Assembly: GCA_003427395.1 (NCBI GenBank)
Contig: BFEA01000440.1
Coordinates: forward strand, 1,063,364 to 1,084,847
Direction of reading: 5' to 3'
Source of the DNA: Chara braunii
Lineage: Eukaryota > Streptophyta > Charophyceae > Charales > Characeae
Length of the DNA: 21,484 nucleotides
Part shown: one piece after another, positions 9,987-17,460 of the stretch
Layout of the letters: each line of letters opens with the position of its first letter
Numbering within the stretch: position 1 is the first letter of the stretch
Program-made: the position numbers and the translations under genes
Notes under the pieces: model-generated
The model's input: only the letters and a program-made list of their open reading frames with translations
Database searches by the model: none
Told to the model about the DNA's origin: nothing

Positions 9987-11248
9987 CAGATGTATGAGGG
10001 CGTCTTCAGGGAAATCGGCCTACTGCTCGTAGGAAACAAGCAGCCCACGGAAGTCAGCCCCAAGGCAAGGGAGGAAGCCGAAAAGTATGTTCTAAGGAAC
10101 GGTCACCTGTTCAAGAAGGAAGAAGGGATGATGCCCAGACGAGCCGTGTGCGGAAGGTCTAGGCAGTTAGATATAATCCAGGCAGTGCACGATGGACTAG
10201 CTGGAGGTCATAGGTCATCCAAGGGGACCCTTGCGAAAATCGCACCACTCTACTACTGACCAGGAATGGCAGGTATGGTGGCAGCGTACTGCCAGACATG
10301 CTTGATATGCCAGGAAAGGAGTTCCGCACGTGTCTTCGAGCCCCTTAGACCTACCCGGGTACTTGGGCCGGGGCACTTAGTCCACCTCGATCTTGCGGTT
10401 ATGCCAGTGTGAACGGATGGATATAGATACATCCTGGATGCAAGGGACAATCTCAGTGGCTACGTAGAGGCGGTAGCACTCAAGAGAAAGACAGGGGAGG
10501 GAGTGGCCGATTGAATAGAGGATTTCTACCTAAGACACCCCTTTGTACGCAGGTTCATAGCAGACTATGGGACGGAGTTCGTCAATCAGGAGGTATTGAG
10601 CAGGCTTAAGACCTTGTGCGTACCCATCAAGATCACTAAACCATATCACCCTGAGGCAAACGCACCGGTAGAAAGGGGGCACCGGACTTTGAAGAACACA
10701 ATCGCCAAACTGGCAGTGGATGATTTGGGAAACTGACCACAGTTCCCCAAGCAGGTAGTGTTCTCAAATAACATGACACCGAAAAGGACGACAGGATGCA
10801 TTCCGGCAGAACTTTGGTATGAGAGGGAGATTGATTTTCCGGTGGAAGCCTTAGTCCCCACCTGAAACAGGCCAGATGACAATCCACGCCTGTCTACTCA
10901 AGAATTAATTGTCGCACGATGCCAGCAGGTCGTTAGAAATGAGGAAGCCTTGGAAGAAGTGGTCAAGCACGTGATGGATAGCCGAATGAGGGACAAACCA
11001 AGATGGGACCAGGTGAAGAATATCCGGAAAGAACCACGGAAAATGTGCTAGTTAGGAACTCGGCCCTTGAGAGCACGTGGTCTGGGCAGCTGGGGAAGAG
11101 GTTCAAAGGGCCCTACAGGATCGCTAAGCGGGTGGGATTGAACACGTTCGAACTTGAGGATCGTGATGGTACTAGTATAAGAGGACCATTTCCGGGACAG
11201 AGGCTGGTCAGGTTTTTGAGCAAGGATTCTGTGGAACAATGGGTATAA
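9987..11248 (+). pseudogene. pol: Integrase of Pol (five TGA codons and one frameshift)
   Basis: One frame is readable from about 9972 to 11051, interrupted by TGA at 10257, 10410, 10512, 10734 and 10863. The zinc-binding HHCC domain is seen as VHDGLAGGH followed by CQTC at 10290-10301. The catalytic triad is present: Asp in HLDL (10389), Asp in IADYGTEF (10563) and Glu in APVERGHR (10671), with exactly 35 residues between the last two (DX35E). The first TGA occupies the place of the near-invariant Trp in the YYWPGM motif. The frame shifts near 11040, and the C-terminal domain finishes in another frame with KRFKGPYRIAKRVGLNTFEL, ending at TAA 11246. Integrase would insert the cDNA into host chromatin. 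No chromodomain is visible after it. Confidence 0.88.
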
Positions 11249-11383
11249 GAAGCCCATGACAAGGAAACAGGGGAAGTGACAGCTTGAAAGGTAGGCAGTT
11301 GGCTATAGTTCTGGACCGCCTCTCTCTGGAAGTGATCATGACCACAGAGACTGTTCGTTTGTGTGTCGTAATTTTTGTGCAAA

Positions 11384-12292
11384 ATGGGGAGACTGCCTAG
11401 GCTGACTATGAATGAGGATGGAAGCCTGGACAATGTACCGTAGTATGGTGGGGCAATTCTGTGGACTGCTTACATGAGGTGCCTATGAGGGGAACGATGT
11501 GCCTGAGGGATGATGGGACCGCGAACTACATGGGGGCAAGCAAGGGTTCTGGGAGGGCCTGCAAATCTGCAAATGGGAATGGGAGGGAATATGTATGTAC
11601 GAGGGGTTGCGGACCTTGCGGTGACTGTTATGCATGGACAGGACCAGGCAAGAAGAAAACAACAAGAAATCAGCAAAATGGAGTTTGGAAATGAAAACGA
11701 CAGCAACGCTACCAACAGGCCTACTGAGGGAGAGTCATCAAGACAGGCTGGAGAGTCAAGCTCCAGGAAAAGGAAGTTGTATGTGGGATTTGATCACAAT
11801 CTGGTTGTGAACAGGGGGGGCAGAAAGCAAGGGACCAGGGGACCGTCACCACCAAGGGAGGGGGAACCAATAGTCCTCCCATTAGAAAGTGACACTAGCA
11901 GTGAGGAGGAAGGAAACCCAGGGAAAAGGCACAGGATGGAGGAGGAGGAGTCCATTGAAGTCATAGACCTCAGCAACGAGGAGGAAGAGGATGAAGTGAC
12001 GACACCGACAAGGGAAGTACGGGGTAGGGAGGACGACCCGGGGGAAGAAAATGACAAATGGATATGAGAGTTTGGGTCGTCTTTTACCAACTGGTTCGAC
12101 CAATGGGCCAGCATCCTACGATACGAATGGGCAATGAAAGGCATGCAAAAGTTGAGCAGGGGGGAGGACTTATCTCCAACTACTTTCTTCACGGAGGAGG
12201 AGCCTCTTGGCCTACAGAGGTCAAAGAGGCTAATGCAACAAGAGATTGAGGCTCGTGCAAGGGAGGTTCGACGTACGGCGACTGGGCAGTAG
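11384..12292 (+). pseudogene. Third ORF (ORF3): NLS-like, acidic, SUMO-interaction-like accessory protein
   Basis: A single frame runs from ATG 11384 to TAG 12290 (about 302 codons) with internal stops TAG 11441, TGA 11486, TGA 11504 and TGA 12065; the longest uninterrupted piece is 11510-12064. The middle is Ser/Glu-rich and contains RKRK (about 11767) and GKRHRM, which look like nuclear localisation signals. Then comes EEEESIEVIDLSNEEEEDE, whose VIDLS core (11960-11974) with flanking acids is a textbook SUMO-interaction motif. After TGA 12065 the frame continues with an aromatic patch (FTNWFDQW) and a charged helix (RLMQQEIEARAREVRR). No enzymatic domain is seen. It lies 135 bp after integrase on the same strand. 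Other retroelements encode extra ORFs here, but the function is unknown and the SIM reading is an inference. Confidence 0.6.
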
Positions 12293-13218
12293 AAAGGGGA
12301 ATGGTCATAGCAAGGATTAGTTAGAAATTGGGGAGGACTGGGAATTGGGCAGGCAGAGCTGCCATTTTGAATGTTTTGCAGTTGAACTCTCTGGAAGCAA
12401 ACGACAACGGCGTAACGCCTATTTTGAAGTAAGTCTAGAACTAAGTATCTGGTACTACTTTGCACAAGTAGTTGCTCCTTCAGAAAGGGCATGGGGGTCA
12501 CTGCACGTGAGATTGGAACTATGAGGGATTGGGGTTTAGATGAGACAAGCCTGTAATGTTACTTTCACATTCAAATTTTGTTTTCTTCCTTTTTGAAGAA
12601 AACTATGATAGAACAGCCCCTGAAACTGGGGAAGTCAGTATGGTTCGGGTAGCCGGTGCTACTTTGTATGAGTACTCGCTCCTTTGGGAAATATGGGCAT
12701 TAATAAGGAAATGAGGAACGATTGGCTTTGTTTTGGAAAATGGGCAAGGGTATGCGAACTACTGGAGACTGGAAGAAAAAGTCAATGGTAGAAGAGTTCT
12801 TTTTTGTGAATTGTGTACCCATGGTCGAATGAGTCATGACATGTGTTTTTGTGAGAGGTTAGGGGACCTATGGGTAAAGGGGCATGAAGAACCCTCTTCC
12901 CTAAGAGCCTAATCCAACAGGTCCTACACCAGTCCAGAACAACAAGATGTATGAGACTTCAGAGAAAGAGAAAACAGTGAGGACACACACCCTTTGCAAT
13001 AGTTGAACGGCCGGGCGGGCTAGTGCTGCTTGAGGTTACGACCCTCAACTCGAGTACTAGACGCTAAGTCGGATGTATGAATGGACATAAGGATGGCAAG
13101 TGGTATAAGGAAGAGGAAGAACCATGCGTGAAAACCCAAGAGGATAGCCGTCTTCTAACCCCCGAGACGAGATAGGATCCGTGTCCTCGAGGCCCACCCC
13201 CTTGGGCGGTAACATTAC
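12293..13218. other. Non-coding stretch after ORF3, with a weak 200-bp duplication
   Basis: No protein-like frame is visible. GGTACTACTTTGCAC at about 12450 and GGTGCTACTTTGTAT at about 12652, each followed by a GCTCCTT and GGGCAT block, suggest an old tandem duplication with a period of about 200 bp. The rest is AG-rich and featureless to me. Small inverted repeats such as TTGAGG/CCTCAA near 13030-13050 occur. Confidence 0.4.
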
Positions 13219-13410
13219 AATGGACAAAGATGATCCTAACCAGGCTGTCCAGCTAAAACGGACAAGGATGACCCTAACCAGGTCGTCCAATTGGAATGGA
13301 TAAGGATTGTCCTAACCAGGCTGTTCGATTGCAATGGATAAGAATGACCCTAACCAGGCTGTTCGACTTGGAATTGGAAAAAACCACCCTAACCAGGGTG
13401 TTCGGAATGA
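13219..13410. repeat. 38-bp minisatellite, five copies
   Basis: CCTAACCAGG recurs at 13235, 13273, 13311, 13349 and 13388, so the period is 38 bp (39 for the last). A typical unit reads ATGGATAAGGATGACCCTAACC and continues AGGCTGTTCGATTGGA with substitutions. The period is not a multiple of three, so the units do not encode a peptide repeat. Confidence 0.92.
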
Positions 13411-13489
13411 CCCCTCACAAGGGTCATTCTTTGGAATTGGCACTGGGGTCCCCTTGCATGGTTGCTTGAGATGCATGATATGGAAAGAG

Positions 13490-13680
13490 CTGAGCTTTGG
13501 AAAAGATATGGGAAGAGCTGAGCTTTAGATATTGAAAGAGCTGAGCCTCGGAAAAAGACATTGGAAAAACTGAGCTTGGAAAAGATATTGGACTCAGCCT
13601 TGGAAAAGATATTGGACTCAGCCTTGGAAAAGATATTGGACTCAGCCCTGGAAGAGATATTGCATTGAGCACTGGACTGA
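13490..13680. repeat. 24-bp minisatellite with degenerate upstream units
   Basis: GACTCAGCCTTGGAAAAGAT plus ATTG is repeated with a 24-bp period between about 13586 and 13665. Upstream, related longer units built from GAGCTGAGCTTTGG and AAAAGATAT extend back to about 13490. 24 is divisible by three, but no extended frame is kept through the whole array. Confidence 0.85.
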
Positions 13681-13988
13681 GATTAGCGTGGGAATGAGAC
13701 TAAATATTGAAATTGGATTAAGTATTGAAAATTGCATTGCATAAACGGGGGACCCTAGGCAACTTGAAATGGATTTGGAAATGACATTGAAATGGATTTC
13801 TCTTTTCTTCTAGTCTTTGGCCTCAGCGAGAGGGGGATACCGGTGCACGCATCGCGACCCCAAGACCTCTATCCCTTTGAGGGCGAAAGTCTCAGCACGA
13901 CCTGCTCCTCCTTCAAGAGGGAGAGGGTTAAAGGACTAAGGCACCTACCACTTGGATCGGTGCGGGACGTCCGGAACTGACCCTGACA

Positions 13989-14662
13989 ATGAGCTCTAGT
14001 CGGGAAGTTCAAACTGCGCCTCCTGTTGAATGCCTAAATGTCAAAGGGCGAGAGAGCCAAATGGGCAAGGAAGTCATTCTCATCAAGTCTATTTTGTCCT
14101 CTCTAACCACACGCCATGTCATAAAGGGGTGTCATGGCTGTTTGGGTCGGACCTCCGCGGCCCGCACTAAGTTGGGCGGCACTGTCCAATGGGAGGGGTC
14201 TGGCGAGATACCGGGTGGAGTCCGCCACCACCACGGGACATTGAGACTGCCCTGCCGGAACATTACAACCGTTTCAAGACTAATTGCGAGGTCTTCGTAA
14301 CTGCACTGGCGGACTTATCGAGAGTCCAAACTCTCTTGAAAGGAAGAGGCCGGAATCCAGAAAATTAACACTCGGGAGGAACGATTCGCGTGGAACGCTC
14401 TTACAGCTAGACGAGGCTCTGGAAGGCTCAGATTGGACCTGCCTGCCGGAAGTGAGGAGGAACCTCAGTATTGGTGTTCGCCACGCAAGAAAGGAAAGGT
14501 CGGACCGGGTAGAAGGATGAGGCGTCGTCCGCTGGGGAAGAACTGACCACTCTTCCTTTTGTGAAGCGGGTGGGCTTGTGTCCTTGACTTGCGGTTGGTG
14601 GGCCAAAGGTCTGCGTACCTCCGAGTGAGAATCAGTCGCGCGATGGGGACATCGCGTTTTGA
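13989..14662 (+). pseudogene. Decayed protein-coding fragment of unknown family ending at a polypurine tract
   Basis: Several frames hold protein-like pieces in succession. ATG 13991 reads MSSSREVQTAPPVE. A second frame, open from 14171, gives PPPPRDIETALPEHYNRFK and CEVFVTALADLSRVQTLL, ending at TAA 14366. A third frame from 14367 gives NTREERFAWNALTARR and EEEPQYWCSPRKKGKV, ending at TGA 14544. The second frame resumes at 14516 with DEASSAGEELTTLPFVKR, passes TGA 14585 and ends RDGDIAF at TGA 14660. The terminal DIAF-stop sits directly on a polypurine tract, the typical 3' end of a Ty3 coding region. The family is not recognised. It may be a Gag-like remnant or part of the same accessory region that holds the methyltransferase fragment. 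Confidence 0.45.
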
Positions 14663-14672
14663 GTGGGGGGAA
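14639..14672 (+). promoter_or_regulatory. Hairpin plus polypurine tract, upstream copy
   Basis: CGCGATG (14639-14645) and CATCGCG (14650-14656) form a perfect 7-bp stem with loop GGGA. They are followed by GAGTGGGGGGAA (14661-14672), a polypurine tract that would prime plus-strand DNA synthesis. The sequence after it (GGTGTGCC) is not a clean LTR start. It is nearly identical to the copy at 16004-16036. Confidence 0.6.
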
Positions 14673-14700
14673 GGTGTGCCATCTACCAATGAATACGCAT

Positions 14701-14960
14701 GGAAAAAGACTTGTAATCGGTTTTGCATGGGCCTGAGAAAAGGGGTCTGGAAAGACACCAAGAAAAAAAAAAGACTTGTTATTGGTTTTGCATGGACCAG
14801 AGAAAAATGGGTCTGGCAGGATGCCCAAGACAGAAAAGACTTGAGCAAGTGACATGGTATGAACTTGAGAAAAAGGGCCTAGCAAGACAGCCAGGAAGGA
14901 AAGGGCTGGTACGATTGACGCTGCATGAGCTTGAGAAAAATGACTGATAAGATATTTGGA
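14701..14960. repeat. 65-bp tandem repeat, four degenerate copies
   Basis: AAAAGACTTG and its variants recur at about 14706, 14771, 14836 and 14901, giving a 65-bp period. Each unit contains a TGCATG block and a TGAGAAAAAGGG block. The array makes a long open frame on the minus strand that is an artefact of the purine-rich repeats. It lies between two copies of the polypurine-tract module. Confidence 0.85.
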
Positions 14961-15384
14961 AAAGAAATGCACAAGGGATGAACCGAGCATTGCACATGGA
15001 AAGTCAATTAAGTAAAAGGCAAGAAAGGGCAGAGGATGATATGCATGTAGAATTGGCAAGACCTGAGAAAGACTGGGTAAAATGACCCGGGGAAAATGTA
15101 TGTGGATTTGGCTAAGCCTGGGCCTCGGGAAGAGGAAAAGTCGTATCAAAGACGTGGATTGCGCGGACTGAAAAGCAGATCATTTGTGGATGTTCTAAGA
15201 GTAATGAATGAGACAAAATCAAAATGATTTCTGCTCAAGAATGTTTTCTCAATGAAATGGGAAGATAGATTTGAGATTACGAATGCAGCCTTCAAGACAT
15301 TGTCGAGAGTGAAAAATAACGTACAATGAAAGACTAGCTGCAAGGCATGTCTGTTGTCAGATCCCCTCAAGGGGCGATGCTAGT

Positions 15385-15525
15385 CAACTTGATGAGAGAA
15401 AGAGACATCAAGTTGCTTAAGCTCCTTGACGTGTTTCTAACTCGCACCTGGAGGAAGCCGTGACGAATGATCCTTGTGACATTCGTCGTTAAACTCTCCC
15501 TTTTGCCTCGGTTCCTTGGGAGAGT
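15385..15525. repeat. Three consecutive perfect inverted repeats
   Basis: CAACTTGATG (15385-15394) pairs with CATCAAGTTG (15406-15415) over an 11-nt purine loop. GACGAATG (15462-15469) pairs with CATTCGTC (15480-15487). ACTCTCCC (15493-15500) pairs with GGGAGAGT (15518-15525). All are perfect stems of 8 to 10 bp in 140 bp, directly upstream of and overlapping the start of the methyltransferase fragment. Confidence 0.8.
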
Positions 15526-15899
15526 GATGGACTTGTCGCCCTCTCCTTGTGGGACGATATTGGAGGATGTTGGGAAGCCCTTGAGTATTTGGGAGTTCCA
15601 GTGAGAAAGAGAAACAACTGTGAGGCGGACGTTGATGCGCAGAGAATGTTACGCGCTTGTTACAAAGACACTATTGAGCTTGTGGACGTTACGCAATTCA
15701 AGGGAAGCCTTTTGCTGAGGAGCCTGTCGGTCTGGTTGTGGCAGGCTTCCCTTGCCAAGACCTGAGCGCCATGGGATGGCAACTTAAACTAGGTCTGGCT
15801 GACATGAAAAAGGGGAAATCCGAAACAGAACCTTTGACTCCCAATTACCCTACTCCACCCCAAAGGGCGGAAGCTAAAAAAAACCCGAGTAAAGAATGA
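15493..15899 (+). pseudogene. DNA (cytosine-5) methyltransferase fragment, motifs I to IV
   Basis: One frame, open from 15493, reads LVALSLWDDIGGCWEALEYL, which matches motif I (the S-adenosylmethionine-binding L-F-x-G-x-G-G loop, with Phe to Trp and Gly to Asp changes). It is followed by a C-E-A-D-V-D-A-Q segment in the place of motif II (E-x-D) and DTIELVDVTQF in the place of motif III. A frameshift between about 15697 and 15712 leads to another frame: EPVGLVVAGFPCQDLSAMG, motif IV, whose Pro-Cys-Gln at 15750-15758 contains the catalytic cysteine. About 70 residues separate motif I and the PCQ, as in the family. That frame ends at TGA 15897 without motifs VI to X, so the gene is truncated or the rest is lost. 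The enzyme class methylates cytosine at C5 in DNA. It lies just inside the 3' end of a Ty3/Gypsy element, on the same strand. Motif identification is strong; the subfamily cannot be told. Confidence 0.82.
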
Positions 15900-16003
15900 G
15901 AGAGAGGACAAAAAGGACCCTGGCAAGTTAACTACCCGTCTCACCCCACCTCTCTTTTCCGTCGGTCGATCATTCCAAAATCCCTACTGACTATGGACTG
16001 GTA

Positions 16004-16036
16004 CGCGATGAGGACATCGCGAATGAGTGGGGGGAA
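16004..16036 (+). promoter_or_regulatory. Hairpin plus polypurine tract next to the 3' LTR
   Basis: CGCGATG (16004-16010) and CATCGCG (16015-16021) form a perfect 7-bp stem with loop AGGA, followed by GAGTGGGGGGAA (16025-16036). The tract abuts TGTGTCGGG, as expected for the plus-strand primer site directly upstream of a 3' LTR. The frame through it reads LVRDEDIAN, the sort of C-terminal end seen just before the polypurine tract in Ty3 elements; one base seems to be missing compared with the copy at 14639, which removes the stop. Confidence 0.78.
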
Positions 16037-16040
16037 TGTG

Positions 16041-16060
16041 TCGGGACTGGTGAGTCCCGA
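16041..16060. repeat. Perfect hairpin at the LTR 5' terminus
   Basis: TCGGGACT (16041-16048) and AGTCCCGA (16053-16060) are exact reverse complements around the loop GGTG. The stem begins within four bases of the LTR end, where integrase would act. Confidence 0.85.
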
Positions 16061-16481
16061 ATGACTTCCCGTCACTCGAGAGGCTGTATGCAACTAATTT
16101 GTGCACGGCAGAGAAAACCGGAGGCAAGGATGTTGGAAGGACCGAAGGTGTAGGTGCAGACGCTAGGAATCTAGAGGTTGCTTGAAGTCGCCGGGACCCA
16201 TGGACTAAGAAGAAATTGATGGAACAGGGGGGCGGCTAAGGACCGCAAGAAAGCAGCTAAGGCGACTCTCCCTCCGAAACGGACAAGGACCGCCAGGAAT
16301 GGTGATGACGTAGGATACACGCTGCAAAGAGAAAAGACAAGTGGAAAAGGATAGGACGTAAGGCGTCGACACGAGAAAATGTAGCCGAGCCAAGTAGGCC
16401 ACTAAGACGCAGCGGCAAGAAGCCCAAAGGGGCCACAGGCCAAGTAAGGACTCGTGTCCCGGGAGGCCAACGGCATGACAG

Positions 16482-16706
16482 TGTCGGGGACCACGTGAGA
16501 CCGAGAAGAAAATGTGGCACCCATGGGACAAGTGTCGGGGACCGCACGGGACTAGACAGGAAATGCGGCGCCTGTGGGACAAATGTCGGGGACCATGAGG
16601 GGCTAAGCAAAAAAATAATAATTACGGTACTAGCACGGGACAAGTGTCGGGGACTAGTGTCGGGGACTAGTATCGGGGACTAGTGCGGGGCAAGTGGCGG
16701 GGACCT
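16482..16706. repeat. Iterated TGTCGGGGAC motif (51-bp then 13-bp periods)
   Basis: TGTCGGGGAC occurs at 16482, 16533, 16584, 16645 and 16658, with variants at 16671, 16684 and 16695. The first spacings are 51, 51 and 61 bp; then the unit shrinks to TGTCGGGGACTAG with a 13-bp period. The core nearly equals the LTR terminus TGTCGGGACT, so the array may come from repeated copying of the LTR end. Confidence 0.85.
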
Positions 16707-16770
16707 GTGGCATCTCAAGGAAAAATTGTGGCAAGGTGTGTGGTGTAGAAACATAAAAAAAACAAGTTGC

Positions 16771-16845
16771 GCCGTCAAGATCGAAGATCTTGACTACCAA
16801 ATTTATTAGCACCGCTAGTGCAAGCACTAGTGGCAGCAAGTGGGA
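16771..16845. repeat. Hairpin-bearing repeat, copy 1 (pair with 18364-18440)
   Basis: GCGCCGTC starts a block containing the perfect stem GTCAAGATC (16774-16782) and GATCTTGAC (16786-16794) with loop GAA. It is followed by an ACTA/TTAGCACCGCTAGTGCAAGCACTAGTGG segment found again, diverged, 1.6 kb downstream. Confidence 0.8.
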
Positions 16846-16896
16846 GGGCTAAAAGAAAAAAATAAAGGTAGAGAACAGGTAATGGGAGGCATAGGA

Positions 16897-16920
16897 GCAA
16901 TCCGAAAAATCTCGGATTGC
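16897..16920. repeat. Hairpin GCAATCCGA/TCGGATTGC
   Basis: A perfect 9-bp stem (16897-16905 with 16912-16920) surrounds the A-rich loop AAAATC. Related versions sit at 17064-17085 (CAGTCCG/CGGACTG, loop of eight), and in degenerate form near 17633 and 17952. Confidence 0.85.
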
Positions 16921-17063
16921 CCTCCCCCAAGAAAGTAGCGCCAAAGGGAGCCGACATGGAGAGAATAGGCTATCCCGGAAACAAAATCGGTGCATGGGGA
17001 CCCTCCGTTTGGGGGAGAGGAAGACTAACGGTGGCTCCCAAGGGCATGGAAGGGCCACATCTG

Positions 17064-17085
17064 CAGTCCGAAAAATAACGGACTG
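17064..17085. repeat. Hairpin CAGTCCG/CGGACTG
   Basis: A perfect 7-bp stem (17064-17070 with 17079-17085) with loop AAAAATAA. Compared with the copy at 16897, the A-to-G change in the left arm is matched by a T-to-C change in the right arm. Confidence 0.85.
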
Positions 17086-17134
17086 ACGCTTGGACATAGG
17101 AAGGGCCAAAACTAAGAGGGAGAGGCAAGAAAAT

Positions 17135-17162
17135 GGCCTTAACGGCTAGTTGGCACTTGACA

Positions 17163-17197
<35 letters not shown>

Positions 17198-17460
17198 TGA
17201 GAGGGAGTGAGTGAGTTGGTCGTTAGTAGGGACTGCAGCAAGTAGGAGCAGCCAAGTCCCAACTATCCAAGAAAAGGGGGAAAAGAAAAAGAAAAGAAAA
17301 GAAAATTAAGAAAAGGGCCTTAACGGCTAATTGACACTTGGCATGCACAAAGAAAAAGAAAAGAAAAAGAAAATGGGTGTGAGAGAGGATAAGTGAGTTG
17401 GCCGTCAGTTGGGACTGCAGCAAGTAGGGACTGCCAAGTCCGAACTGTCCACAAGTGAAG
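17135..17460. repeat. 181-bp tandem duplication with A29 tract
   Basis: GGCCTTAACGGCTAGTTGGC at 17135 recurs as GGCCTTAACGGCTAATTGAC at 17316. Both copies continue through an A-rich or AAAAG-rich stretch (A29 at 17166-17194 in copy 1), a GTGAGTTGG block and GACTGCAGCAAGTAGG. A third, partial relative of the last block is at about 18878-18905 (GCAGTAGGGACTGCCAGGTC). Confidence 0.8.

Larger units (their letters stand above)
3566..16036 (+). mobile_element. Internal region of a decayed Ty3/Gypsy-type LTR retrotransposon
   Basis: The order Gag, zinc knuckle, aspartic protease, reverse transcriptase, RNase H, integrase is the Ty3/Gypsy (Metaviridae) order, because integrase follows RNase H. Upstream of gag there is an extra coding region. 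Downstream of integrase come a third ORF, minisatellites, a methyltransferase fragment and a polypurine tract abutting a TG-starting LTR. Stops and frameshifts occur in every module, so this copy is inactive. The 5' limit is the first convincing coding sequence, not a defined element end. At more than 12 kb of internal sequence it is large for the family, comparable in size class to plant Ogre-type elements, although I see no evidence that it belongs to that lineage. Confidence 0.8.

Noticed and set aside
10257-10865. Alternative genetic code with TGA as Trp
   Set aside because: TGG is used for Trp throughout, and TAG, TAA and frameshifts also break the same element, so decay is the simpler reading.
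11461-11694. Cys-rich peptide (CTRGCGPCGDC) that looks like a small zinc finger
   Set aside because: It is in a different frame from ORF3, which has much better and longer protein-like signal over the same bases.
13000-13080. Possible tRNA-like fold around TTGAGGTTACGACCCTCAA
   Set aside because: Only one short stem is clear; no acceptor, D or T arm with conserved bases could be aligned.
14280-15149. 289-codon open frame on the minus strand
   Set aside because: It spans the 65-bp repeats and the antisense of purine-rich sequence, giving Phe/Ser/Pro/Leu-rich composition; the true protein-like signal there is on the plus strand.
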